The notes under the pieces are model-generated. The model was not told the DNA's origin. It did not search any database and saw only the letters and a list, made by a program, of their open reading frames with translations. A stretch of 64,000 bases of DNA, taken from the NCBI GenBank assembly GCA_964035795.1, contig OZ038320.1, positions 21,036,589 to 21,100,588 of the forward strand. The letters are read 5' to 3'. The position numbers and the translations under genes were made by a program. The DNA is from Pterobdella sp. o SKG-2022. Taxonomy: Eukaryota; Annelida; Clitellata; Hirudinida; Piscicolidae. Below are positions 1-12,100 of this stretch, piece after piece (within the stretch, counting starts at the first letter, position 1; each line of letters begins with the position of its first letter).

Positions 1-1136
1 TTTTTTCATTTTTTTCCATTAAAAATTCTTGAACTTTTTTTTAAAAGCAGTTCATAGCATAGCGTCTCTAAGCGATGGTAAAGGGGCGCCATATAAATTA
101 TTTTTTTTACTTATGGTTTAAAGTTAATTTTCTTAACACTCAAAATCTAGTTTTCACAACTGAAGAAATGAATTTTTATCTGCCGTTCAATATAAATAAT
201 TTTTTAAAATAATTTAGAATCGCATTTATTTTTTCCAATTTAAAATTTTTTTTTAAAATTTGTTTTCTTTGACGACGTAAAAAACATTTCGTTTGAATTT
301 ACCGGTTTGAGCAATTAAATGAAAACGATTTAATTGTTCATCAAAAAACATGTTGACCGTTCAAAATATTAATTTTATTTGGATAGACGGATGTTAGCAT
401 CAAAGGTTAGCAGTTTTTTATTAATATTTTTACTTTATAATTTTAGGTTACAGTATATGCGTAATTTTGAACCTTTTAATTGTATTTATGAAAACCGATT
501 TTAATTTAATCAAGAACTCAAACATTTTCACATTCTTGTTTGATTTCACATTAGATATTGTTTGTTCTTAAATTATTTAAATAATCTTTATTTTTTTGTT
601 CACTTTATTTTAAAATTTAAGTTTTCAAAATGTTCTACTTTTAAATTTTTTATTTCAAAATTGTTTATTTATGACGCATTTATTTCCAACTTGTTTACTC
701 AAACTGGTTTTTTTTTCGAAAACGTTTGAAATTGAACTGTTTTGAATTTTTTGTTTTTTTCGTTTGAATGTTTTTTCACTTTTATTTTCTGTTTATTTTC
801 AAATTATTTTTATCTCTCGAGTTTTTCATTTTTAAATTGTTTTTTTTATTTTCATTCATTTTGATTTTTTTTTTACAAGTTTCATACTTTTAGCTTTTTC
901 AAAAATTTTCTATTTTTAGTATCAAACTTTTTTGAATTATCCATTTCTTTTTCAACATTTATAACAAATTTACTTGTAAGCTTACATTTAAAATTGTTTA
1001 TTTACGAATTTTTTGTATTCTAATTGTATAATTGTTGGTTTTTAGAAAACTTCATTTTCAATATTTTCAAATTTTTCAAAAATTATTTACTAGTTTTTCA
1101 ACGTTTATAACAAATATGATGAATCAATCAATTCTG
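1..1136. other. AT-rich stretch without a recognisable gene
   Basis: The stretch is very AT-rich with many T and A homopolymer runs. I found no open frame with family resemblance and no RNA gene. Confidence 0.5.
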
Positions 1137-1498
1137 TGCAATGAGTTACGCCTTGGCGGGGTTGGGTAGCTTGCGTGTCTAAACGACCCGGAGAGCTATG
1201 TCAGTGGGAGCTTTTTTTCCGGTAGGTTTTACCATGCCAAACAGATAAAAAATATAAAAACTAGACAAAATTTAACTCAATTTTGGTATTGTGGGTTAAT
1301 GTCTTGATGCAAATGCAAGTATTGAAAGATGACACCTTGGATCTTGCACAAGTTTCTGCTCGGCGTATAAATCATTTAATCACCGGCGAGAAAATACCGC
1401 CTAAAAAGCTTGGAAATCACTTCCATAAGTGGAGGAGTGCCTTTTATGTGTATCAGCAATTTGACAGAAAAAACGAATACACGATTAAACAGCACTAG
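1137..1498 (+). mobile_element. GC-richer fragment, probable retroelement 5-prime remnant
   Basis: Bases 1143-1250 are much richer in G and C than their surroundings. They include a stretch around 'gacccggagagctatg' that resembles repeated 5-prime leaders of RTE-type retroelements. A short open frame (1283-1498) follows with segments such as LITGEKIPPKK, but I do not recognise a protein family. The abrupt composition change and the RTE remnant next to it suggest transposon origin. This is an inference. Confidence 0.3.
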
Positions 1499-1504
1499 AG
1501 TTCA

Positions 1505-2880
1505 AAGCTTTTAATAATTTTTACTCACAACTGTGACATACACCACAAAGATATTTCGCAGATTCTTTCAATACATCAAGATTTGAACAAAAGACCATTA
1601 GCTTTGTTTCAACTAGATTCACCCGCAACCCTTTTATCTCCATCTCTGACCCCCATGTTTTCAACTGCGCGAGAAATCCATCTATGGACAGTGCCCTCAC
1701 CATCAAGTCATCAACATACATATAAGGACAACTTATATGAACTACAAATAGAGGTTTCAGAAAAATATCAGAAAGTAATGGACTAAGAACAAAATTTGGA
1801 TGGACACCCACCCGAACATCAAACCAGTTGCTATACTCATTGCCCACTTTTACCTTGCTTCTCATTTCTTTGTACATGTACTGTACCATTTCCATAAGCC
1901 ACTCATCATCTTTCGACTTCCACATGTTTCACCAAATCCAATGTGAAACTGTCAAAAGCTTTCTCTAGATCAATGAACTCAACTTATTAATGGCCTTTCT
2001 AGACATTTTCGGAAAATTAGGTTGCTGGGATTTCGAAACAAATCATCTGGATTTCGCGAAAAGTCTTGAAAATATGCCTTTATTTGAAATCAACATTCTG
2101 GGACATATAACCGTTATCATCTTCACAGGCTTATTCTCAATGACGTCCTAGTTGTAATGACTAATTTGCTAAGTCCGTCGACATCTTTCTACAAATATGG
2201 GGTTATATTTTTAAAAAACTTTTTCAGCTCTATTTTTGGCTTGATGTAGGGCAAGGTTGTATTCAGGTTTAGCAGCCCGACAATCATTTCTATCTTCTGT
2301 TATCTTTCTTTTTCAAAAACTTTCATTTATGAATTTATCAGTTTTTTGAAAATTATCACTCTGCCACCCCGTTTGCCTTTTTCAAGTAATTTTTTCAGAA
2401 ACCCCCAAGAATGTTTTGAGGCATGAACCAAACTTTTTATACGTAATTTCAACGCTTATTTGAAGTTTTCTTAGTCTTAAATTTGTAAAAATTAGAAAAT
2501 TTGATTCTATTTGTCAAGTTTTCAGTTTCTACATCTCGGAAAGAAAAAAAAATTATAGAATTAAAATGAATGCAAACCTTAAAGTCATCGACCACTTGTT
2601 TATGCTGCATTGCGTCTTTTTTGCAACAATGACTTCTTCTTTGAAAACTGTTTTTTAAAGCTTCTTTTACAATATGTATTTAATTTGAGCATCACAATCT
2701 TTTGACTGGTATGTAACCAGATGTTCAAACTTTTTGAACCAAGAATTACCAACCACAAGCTCATTAGCAACAGAAAATTCCAAAAGTCTTTTTGATTTTT
2801 CTTTCCCAAAGCCTGTCCTGCATGCATCTTATCAAAAACAGTGAAATGTGATTTTATATCACAATTTCAGTTTCCAACTA
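1505..2880 (-). mobile_element. Decayed RTE-like non-LTR retrotransposon
   Basis: Reading the minus strand, 2830-2600 contains, across a frameshift, endonuclease-like text (LEFSVANELVVGNSWFKK then HLVTYQS) of the APE domain of RTE elements. Further downstream (1925-1521) is a reverse-transcriptase palm with GVHPNFVLSPLL in place of [12 protein letters not shown], a YVDDLMV box (usually YADD) and the thumb-like segment GLRVNLVETKLMV. The frame ends in KYLCGVCHSCE, the start of the zinc-finger tail that is complete in the related copy at 24.5-26.1 kb. Stops and frameshifts show it is dead. Confidence 0.75.
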
Positions 2881-2899
2881 TTGTTAGTTGTTCCAAGGT

Positions 2900-4006
2900 T
2901 GAAGTTCTAGCTATAGTGGATGTAGGATTTTTCACACAACTCACAAAAACAAACAACTGTTCCAATGGCCATTTTAATAAAAATGATTCTATCAGAGAAC
3001 AATCACTTTAAACGCTTTTTTCCATCATACTTTCTAAAGTATATTTCATTTTTACCTTATGTTTATTTTTTCACTCATTTATTTACCCATTTGTTCACTA
3101 AGCTGTGACCGTTTTTATGATCCTGTTCGTAGTTTTCAAGAAACATCGTGTGTTTTTAGTAGTTGAATTTAATTTCAAATTGTATTGAATGCCAATAAAA
3201 ATTAGTCATGGTTTTTGTAGACCCTCAATTGCTCTGAATAGGAAGACTGACTTCGATATAGATCTTTCGAAAACCCCAATCCTTTATCATAGGAAACAGA
3301 GCTATAAAAAGTTGATTGATCTGGGCACGACGTCAAACTGCACCAAACTTGGTGCTTTCAATTTGAGGCTGCTTTCTTGCTAAAACCTTGATAACAGTAG
3401 ACTCCGGAAGCAGGCACCCACAAACTGATAGTCTGGTATCGTTGTCAGTTAGCTTGGCGCATGATCATTTTTGACAAAGGCTGCACAAACTGCTCAAGTG
3501 TGAGAACGGTAGATCTTGAAATTGATAATTTAAAGTTGGGCGTTAGCTCGGGCTGGCTGTCTGTAAAGATTTGTCTCAAATAACTGGCTTAATTTATAAA
3601 TTAGGCTATAACATTATCAATAACCCCAGCCAAATGCTGTCAACTCCAGTTATTAAGACATTCAATGCAGCATTATCTTATTAGATTTATGACATGAGAA
3701 GAGTTCTTTGAAAACCAGTTTTGTTTGGCCAGCTTTTAGCCATCTGGTTACTTTTGGATCAAAAAGTTGGATCTCGCATCTAAGCAACTGATTTTTTTGA
3801 AAGATTTCTTTTACAGGTTGGAGATGCTAACTCCACAGTCAAGACAAGTTCCAGAAAAATCACTTTCACAGCTTAACTCGTTTGTGCCCAAAATGCTAAT
3901 GGCAGTAAATTTTTATTGAAACTTCTGTTTCTACATCAAAACAACCTCACAATTACACAAAGAAGAACAGCTTTTAATTTTGACAAAAAATAAGCGAGAT
4001 ACAGGG
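2900..4006. other. No recognisable gene
   Basis: Apart from a short open frame at 3189-3383 with no family resemblance, I see nothing coding here. It may be the eroded 5-prime part of the neighbouring retroelement or the flank of the inverted-repeat element. Confidence 0.4.
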
Positions 4007-5478
4007 TGGTCTCATATGAGATCAATGGGCACAAGTGTTAGCTAATGGGCTTTCAACCGCTTATCATTAAAGAGTAGTTTGAAGATTTTAATTCATTTTA
4101 ATTTTATTTTTAAAACTAAATTATAAAATATTTCTGATTTATATATTTATACGTAATTAAAATGTTTCAAAAAGTTCTAGAAAAATATTTTTTTTTCAAA
4201 ATTATTAATGATTTTTCACTGTTCTAATATTCAAGTACCAAAAAACGAAATTTCATATATCATAACAGAAAAACTCATCAAGTTTTTCAAAAATAAAAAT
4301 TCTCATTTTCCTTTAAGATTATGATATGAATAAATCCAAGCTGCGCTCAATGTAACCGTGTATTTTTCCAAAACGTCCGTGGTCTAGCGGTGCATGGCTT
4401 ATTTTGGCATCTTCTTTGTTTATTTCTAGTTATTATAATTTGTCCTTGAAGATTGAAACAGGCATCATTGAGAGCTTGTGTAGGCCTTGAACAGTTGTAT
4501 TTTTTGATTATTTGTTGCCTAAATGTTTTTGAAGTAGGATCGGCTAATTGCTCTTCTGAATGTAAGCAAATCCGTTTTTGAGCTTGCGTATCACTTTCTT
4601 CGTCTGACTAATTGTAGATTATTTGAGGGTTTATTAATGTCATATTCAGTATTCTCGTAAATATTGGCCAATACCATTTTTAGCCTTCATTGTTGTGATA
4701 TATTTGCTTGCCCACAAATCGTGCTTATCCACTTTACACATCTGAGCTAAATTTTTAAAATACATTAGACTGTGGGACTAAACCTTTGATAATAATTTTT
4801 TTTTCCAACGAGTTACTTCATGAATAAGTTTAGCTGTATCATAATTTGTTCCAGTGTTTGCTAATGTGTTATCTATCCATTTTTTCATTTATTTATTTAT
4901 TTATTTATTCATTGATATCGAAACTTTAGCTGTGCCCGCCTCTATTTTGCTTATTTATTGTTTTTTTGTCGGTCAAAGAACTTTCTTAAACTGTTATTTT
5001 GTATATTTCCTGTTGCTTAAAAACCAAAATTTTTTAGATGAATCAATAAGGGGAAACTTGTGAAAAAGTTGTCAAAAAATGCAGTGTGGTTTGAGTTCTC
5101 CTACCGCATCCAATTATTCAGAACATCTTGTGATTCTAGTTGTAGGTCTTTCCGTTGATTTGATAAGTTTTCACCCCAATACATATCAAAGTTAAAGCAA
5201 TAGCTTGGAGAATTGCACAATGCCCAAAATTTTCTACCAAAATTTGTAGCCAAATCCTAATAAACTGTTTGAGTGCGTGAAGTCCGAAGTATTTTATGAA
5301 AGTTTGTATCAATCAGTTACAAATATAAACTAATGTTTACGGAAATTTTTTTTTTATTTTTTGTAAAATTCCGCTTCTTGAAATTGGAATTTCACTTTGA
5401 AAATTCGAAATTGAAATGTATTTTCTGTAAAACGCTCATTTGCTAACACTTGTGCCCATTGATCTCATATGAAATCAG
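4007..5478. mobile_element. Element bounded by about 37-base inverted repeats
   Basis: The left end (4010-4050) reads 'ctcatatgagatcaatggg' and continues 'cacaagtgttagctaatg'. The right end (5437-5475) is its reverse complement with two or three mismatches. The 1.4 kb between them has no convincing reading frame. This fits a non-autonomous DNA transposon (MITE-like). I cannot see clear target-site duplications. A third single copy of the terminus, also starting 'ggtctcatatgag', lies at 9259-9285. Confidence 0.55.
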
Positions 5479-5559
5479 CAACTTTTAATGTCTTTTGTTC
5501 TGTTGATTTTACATATAAAAATTTTAAAATTTTATAGTATTAATTTTTTCATTATTTCA

Positions 5560-8500
5560 TACTAATTCATCATCATTGGATATCTATGGTCGATAACATG
5601 TCCGCCATCGAAATAATTATTCCGAGATTGATTCTATTCAAGCAGCTCTCAACACGTTAAAAAGTAATGTGTTGAACTTAATAAAGTCTAAGGAACCCTC
5701 GGTTCCAAAAAAAAGAGGGCGAAAGCCGAAGACTATGATCACCTCATCCCCTCCACTTTTCTCGCCTACCACTTTTTCTTTGACTACTTCTTATCCTTCA
5801 ACTACTTTACTTTCCTCGACCACTACATTTACTTCAACTACCACATCTCCTTCAACCACTTCAATCTTCTCAACCACTACATCTTCTTTGACTGCCTCAA
5901 TCTCCTTCAACTAACTCTTCATCCCATGCAATTACTCCACTCTTTTCAACAACTCCATCTTCTTCATCAAGCTCAACTTCAACAACTATGACCACTTCTT
6001 CAACTTCATCTACAAGCATGCATTATTTTCAACTTCTTCATCTCCTGCTTCTACAACTACTTCATCTCTTAGTTTAATTAACATCCTCTTCTTGTCCGGT
6101 GTATAAGCAACAAGTGCGACTTAAGATGGGGCGTACGGCCTGGCAATGAAGGCCTGCCTTACTCATGCACCCTCAAAATCCATCTCCTTCTGTGAAGTTT
6201 GGCCTTCTCAATCCCCGTTCCACTCGCAACAAATCCACTCTTATCCTGGACGCGATCTCCACTCACTGTTTCGATATTCTTGCACTGACTGAAACGTGGA
6301 TCCCGGAAGATGCCGACAATGTCACAAAATACGACATTGTTCCCCCAGGTTACCATGTTCTACATTCTCATCGTTCTAGTGGAAAGCGCGGTGGTGGTAT
6401 TTCTTTGATTTCCTCCAACTCCATTAAACTGACACTTGTAAAATCTGAAATACACTCTTCTTTTGAAGCATTAACTGCCCAAGCCTCTTTCCTGACACGT
6501 TCCTTAACCATTTCTGTTATTTACCGCCCCCCTAACTCAAGTAATTTTATTCGTGAGCTCACAGCTCATCTTTATTTTCTTTCTTCGACATTCAATCATT
6601 TCATAATGGCTGGAGATTTTAAACCCCTAACTGTCATCATCTTGATAATCTGCTTAATATTCTTTTGCGAGAGCACGGTTTGACGCAGCATATTAACTTT
6701 CCAACTCACAGGCTTGGCAATACTCTTGATCTTGTTATCACACCGGCTTCTCTCTCTCATCTTATTTCTGACCCTGTCAGCGAAATTTTTGAATCTGATC
6801 ATTTCCTTATTTCGTGCCGTCTTAACCTCGTGCGGCCCCACCTTTCACCTCATCGTGTCACTTCTCGGTCTTTCAAGAATCTCAACTTGGCCGGCTTTGG
6901 AAAGGATGTCAATTTTATAAGCGATTTACTTATTAATTCTCCAATTTCTAAGGTCGATGACTTTGTTAGTTCCATGGACAAATTGTTCCTTTCGCTGATG
7001 GATTCTCATGCTCCTTTACGCAGTCATACTTTTCGCCCCAGCTTGCATTCACACTTTCATCTGTCTGAAAATGCTCTCTCCACCAAACGTCGAAGAAGGA
7101 AAATCGAGAGACAGATATCCAGTCTCCGAAAACTTTGCGTGCAAGTCCCTGATGATCTTTTACAAGAATTCCGTATTTCACGTAAACTCGCCCGCGCCGG
7201 CATTAACAAGTCACGTGCTGATTATCTTAATCTGTCGCTATCTTTAGCGACACCTAACTCCAAAGTTTTTTGGAAAACGGCGAACTCTGTTCTTCACAGG
7301 TCTCCTCCACTTCCTCCCCGAACTTCTGCGGAATATGATCTTTTTGTTGATAACTTTAGCACTTTTTTCAAGACTAAGATTGATTTGATTCATAACTCTT
7401 TACCGATCACTAATCTTCCCCGTCAGCCTTCCTTTACTGACAGTGACCAATCAAATCTCTAATTAAACTCACCTCCTAGTGTTGACGAAATCATCAAATT
7501 GATCAATTCCCTCCCAAATAAATCCTCACCTTTAGATATAATCCCTGTTTTCCTGCTGAAGCAGTTTTCCGGCATCTTCGCCTCCATTATATGCAAACTT
7601 TCTGCTCTTTCCTTTTCACAGGGTATTGTTGCAACTTCGTTTAAAACGGCGCAGGTAACCCCTTTACTGAAAAAATATAACCTAGACCCCATGCAACCAT
7701 CCAATTATCGTCCAATTTCAAACCTCAGCACCATCTCAAAAATTTTAAAAAGGGTTGTTTTCAAGAGACTATCCTTTCATGTTTCTGCACTGCGTAACTT
7801 CAACCTTTTCCAGTCGGCGTATCGTTCTCATCACTCAACGGAAACTGCGCTTTTGTACATCACTGACAGCCTCCGCAATATCTGTGCCACCGGGTCTGCG
7901 GCCGTCTTAGTGTCTTTAGATATCTCAGCAGCTTTTGACACCATTAATCATCCAAATATGCTGCATATCCTTGAAGACTACTTTCACATTTCTGGCATTG
8001 CTTTATCCTGGTTTCAGTCCTCTCTCTCCGAACGCAAGCAATTTGTTAAAATAAGCTGCTCTTCTTCTACCCATGTCTCCCTTCGTTTTGGTGTTCCTCA
8101 AGGTTCTGTTCTTGGGCCCATACTCTTTTCTCTTTATACTTCTCCTATTAACGAGATCATACAGAAGCACGACGTTTTATATCATCAGTTTGCTGATGAT
8201 ATTACTCTTTTTACAGGCGCCTCTTACCTTGATCCTCATCCCAGTTTCACTAAGATATCTGAATGTCTCACCGAACTCAATCTTTGGTTTTCTAACAATC
8301 ACCTCATGTTGAATCTTAACAAAAGCGAAGTGATGTTTGTCGGCAGTCCCATACTCCTTTTCAAATCCAATCTTCCTACTCTTTCCGTAACGTCCAAACT
8401 GAAGATACTAGGTGTAACTCTTGATTCTAGACTCAACTTTACACACTTTGTCTCTCAGATCATACAAGCATCCAACTTTCATCTCCATGCGATCAGACAG

Positions 8501-8830
8501 GCACGCCTTCATTGGCTGCCGGTCGCACTAAGAGCCCAGGTCTTCGAACTCTGGTTTATGGCTGCATCAGCCTGTCTCTTCTAACTTTTTTTTATATCAC
8601 TCTTTCTTGCGTACCGCCTCTCATTTATGGAATTCTCTTCCACTTAATCTCCGTCTTTCACCTTCTCTTAAAGTTTTTCGCAAGCGTTTAAAGACGCATC
8701 TTTATAACCAAATTTCTCTGTCATAGCTCTTCTGATTAGACCAGCGCCTCTGCAGCAAACCTAGTTTGCAAACTGTGCGCCTTACAAATGAATTAATAAT
8801 AATAATCATCATCATCATCATCATATCGAC
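5560..8830 (+). mobile_element. CR1/L2-like LINE, nearly full length but broken
   Basis: The parts lie in the expected order. A putative ORF1 (about 5640-6100) comes first. An APE-type endonuclease at 6165-6657 follows, with LTETWIP, GGGISL and VIYRPPNSS. The endonuclease end and linker (6665-7462) carry HINFPTHRLGNTLDLV and FESDHFLI. The reverse transcriptase (7499-8584) carries YRPISNLSTISK, LDISAAFDTINH, GVPQGSVLGPILFSLY and FADDITLF. The C-terminal tail (FRKRLKTHLYNQ, near 8680) is followed by a short 3-prime UTR and a (TCA)n microsatellite at about 8800-8826, the usual 3-prime end of such elements. Frameshifts near 6650, 7463 and 8500 make it inactive. Confidence 0.85.
5640..5914 (+). 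pseudogene. Putative LINE ORF1 fragment with AT-hook-like motif
   Basis: The frame reads a basic KKRGRKPKT segment, which resembles an AT-hook. A long Ser/Thr/Pro-rich run of repeats of the type TTxxSTT follows. A frameshift near 5910 seems to break it, because the same Ser/Thr-rich composition continues in another frame to about 6080. Its position directly upstream of the endonuclease makes ORF1 of the LINE the best guess. I do not recognise the exact protein. Confidence 0.4.
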
Positions 8831-9258
8831 CGCAGTTGAACTTCTATGACTTTGTTCTTCCAATACTCCCTATCATTCATAGCTGTTCCTAAATCTTCTT
8901 CAGCAAGATTAGTATCATCATGATACTAATTATAATTTATAAAAAAAAGGATTAAGATAGAGAGGAAGGAGGGCAGAGGCAAAAAAGGATGTAGTATTAA
9001 TTAAAACTAAATTCAACATATTTCATTTTGTTTCATCATAATCATAAATTATTATGTCTTAATTGAATGTTTTTCAATAAACGTCCGTCAAAGTGAAATT
9101 TGGGCAATTTTAAGCTTGAATATCATAAAATAAAAATCTAAAATTCAAATGAAATAAATTTTATATTGAAGATATAACCCTAGTTAATAGAAAAAATTAA
9201 TTGGATTTTGATAATTATTAACCAGTAAAACAGTATTAGTAAAACTGTTATATGTGAG

Positions 9259-9285
9259 TGGTCTCATATGAGATCAATGGGCACG
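9259..9285. repeat. Solitary copy of the inverted-repeat terminus
   Basis: These bases match the first 27 bases of the left terminus at 4010 and then diverge. The copy sits about 260 bases upstream of the PAIP2-like start codon. Confidence 0.6.
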
Positions 9286-9544
9286 AAAGGGTTGATGAAA
9301 AAGATTTAAAGCATATTTTATTATTTCCAATAAATTTTTGTTGCATTGACATTAAGTTAAAAATTTTCCAAAACCTTGTTTCATCGAATTCTAAAAATGT
9401 GTTTATAGATATACCCTTATCGTTGCAATTTTGTTTTGCAGTTTTCTTCTTTTTTTCGGCCTTTTCGCGTTAAAGAAAATAGAAATATTTTTTTCAAGCT
9501 GAAATTATTCAAATAAAGACAAAATTCTTCTATCATCCGAAACG

Positions 9545-11055
9545 ATGCGAATGCCACCCGAACCCGAAAAAATCAAAACTGAAAGTGTTTTGAATTACAC
9601 AAGAAGATTTGTGGACTTTTCAGAGTATGAATGGATGGAGTTTATTGAAGAGTTTGATAGCGAGGTGGGCTGGAATTTTTTAGCCAATTTTTTTCTATAA
9701 GCATTTCATTTCTGTCAGGTTATGACAATCTTTATGAATAAAATTTCATAATTTATAGATTATCAGAATGATGGAAGAAGAATGGTTTTATGAACAAGTT
9801 TTCACAGATGTATCTAGAGATCAACCTCATTGTGAAGGTTACATTGATAATCATGTCTTCAATTGAAGTGTCACAATTTCATAATAAACTAAACCCATGT
9901 ATTTAATTGTTTTTGCAATTCATTTAAATATATTCATCTATATATAATACCCAGAAGGTTATGTACTTTTTGATGATGGTTCATGCTATCTTGAAAAAGA
10001 TTTGATCATGCACTTCATGCCATTCCAGCTCGTCCAAGATGATGTATGGCATGTTTATAAATTTTTGCTATTTTTAAATACTTGAAAACATTGCCATTTT
10101 TACACACAAGTCTTTATCTCCTAAAAAAGCAAAAAATATCTAAAAAAATTTATATTAGATTTTATTGCTGAGTTTTCCAGTAGCTAGGATATACAGCGGT
10201 GGGATAATACATCTTTTCTCTGCAACTCTATTGAGTGGGTCCATATTTTCTAGGCCATAGGATTCCATATCCTTTACAATGCAATTCAACCAGGATTTTG
10301 CTGGTCTACCACAAGAACGACCTCCAGACAGAGGAAATTTGAGCATGTCTTTGATACACATGGAAAAACGTCTCATGACCATACTAACAAAGACGACAGC
10401 TCTGTAGTAGGTCCCTATGTCAAAGATTTTGGGTTTTGTATGAAAGACTGACTTGTGTCTTTTGGCTCAACAGCACAAATCTACTGATCATGAACTTATT
10501 TTAACGCTGTCTTTTCTGCAAAACAGCACTTGTTGAGACCCAGTTTTCACTGTTATATAACAATGCAAAACATACATTCTAGTCGAGACAAAATTTTTAT
10601 AGTACTGCCAGCCCTAGTTTACATCCAACTTGAAATTATCAAAATTCAAGAAACGCCATTCCTACACTTGGGCAGTTTGCCTTGGCATTGTCAAAAAAAG
10701 AATTATCATCTACTAAGTCAAATGACAACCATACCAAAATATCAGTTTGTCAATACCTGCTATCAAAGTCTACTGTTATCCAGGCTGAATCAGAAAAGCA
10801 GCCTTAAATTTTAGGCACTGAGTTTTGGTGCAGTTTAGTGCATGTCTAGGACTAAAGCAGAAAAATTCAATATTATTACTATTATCAAGTTATCTAAACA
10901 AACATTCATGAGTATATATTTGTTACATAAACCAATTTAATAATGCTTTTAGGTGTTAGTAACAGCTACATCATTAATTTTTATCATTTTTCCAGGCTTT
11001 GTATAGTTCATTGAACCCAGATGCTCCTGAATTCGTTCCTAAAAGTGAATCGTAA
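9545..11055 (+). CDS. PAIP2: PAIP2-like poly(A)-binding-protein-interacting protein
   Basis: Four coding exons (9545-9664, 9759-9837, 9955-10043, 10996-11055) join in phase to a 115-residue acidic protein; human PAIP2 is about 127. The first two exons give FSEYEWMEFIEEFDSE and MMEEEWFYEQVF, matching the acidic PAM1 region that binds the RRMs of poly(A)-binding protein. The last exon gives LNPDAPEFVPKSES, a textbook PAM2 motif (L-N-x-x-A-x-E-F-x-P) that docks on the MLLE domain. In animals PAIP2 represses translation by displacing PABP from poly(A). The ATG at 9545 is first in frame; a second Met follows two codons later. The last intron (10044-10995) holds a LINE remnant. All four junctions have GT-AG and matching phase. 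A divergent PAIP2 paralogue is the only real alternative. Confidence 0.85.
10150..10620 (-). mobile_element. RTE-like LINE 3-prime fragment in PAIP2 intron
   Basis: The minus strand at 10382-10200 reads CGRPAKSWLNCIVKDMES followed by GLENMDPLNRVAEKR. This is the characteristic C-terminal tail of RTE-type reverse transcriptases (GRPxKxWxxxV...DRxxW). The upstream part to about 10620 is badly decayed. It lies wholly within the last intron of the PAIP2-like gene, antisense to it. Confidence 0.7.
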
Positions 11056-12100
11056 TTCAAAAAAGATGCACTTTTGTTGTTTAAAGATCAACAAGTGATA
11101 ATGATAAAAATCAAAACATCTACAAAAAAAATATAAAAATAAAAAACGAAAGAAAATTTTAACATTAATAGGTGTAGTATTGAAGAAATATTTGCTTAAA
11201 CGGCCGTAAAAAAAATTTATTATTTCACTTGAAATTATAATCTATTTAAAAACAGTTTTTGAGCCGTTTGTCTGAAAATAAATTAGCTACTGTGAATAGA
11301 AAAAGTATATCCCATGCAACATTTTTATATTATCATTAATTCTTACTTATGATCGATCTAAACACGGCTTTTGCAGCTCCTAACTACACCTTTTAATTGT
11401 GCATATACGAATTGTGAATCATGATAATTTCTTAGTAAATTATGAAAGCTCATTTTTGATGTCAAAATTTCGCGTTTCATGAAGTTTTAAATGTAAAGCA
11501 TTGTTCCTCTTTGTAATAATGTTTTTCTTTTTATGTTTTTAACTGTAATCTCACTATTTTGAAAACTAATAATTGTAAAAATGATTTTAATTATTTGTGT
11601 TTCTATTAAAACGTATTTTTCTAATTTCGCTTTATCAAATAAGACTTAAATTTGTAGATATTCGCATATCGTTTTGGGGCTCGATAATATTTATCGAAAG
11701 TAATTGGAAACAATAATTTTTTGTTTGGTATATAACACATAATGGTACAAAAAATTGTATTTTTTTAAAATAAACTGGTTCATTTTAGTGTTATCAGATT
11801 ATCGAAAAACTATAGTTGAGGTTTTCGCACATACGACACTCATTTTAGAATTTCGGTTATACAACGTCTCTAGGAGATTTATCATACGAATGAAAAATAT
11901 AACGTTGATATAGTGGAATAAAAGAAAGGAATTGGTTGTGATAAAGAGGGTTGAAATTGAAACAGTAATGATCTTGTCGCTGGTCGTATGAAGGGTAGGA
12001 TTAGAGTTCTAAGACTTGAAAAACAATCTTCTTTTTTATTTTCTAGAAAGCAGTGTAGATCTAAAATAAGTTCAATCATACCATAATCAAAAGTTTAAAG
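11056..12100. other. PAIP2 3-prime UTR and intergenic sequence
   Basis: An AATAAA at 11139-11144 could be the PAIP2 polyadenylation signal. The rest is AT-rich with no recognisable gene. Confidence 0.4.
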
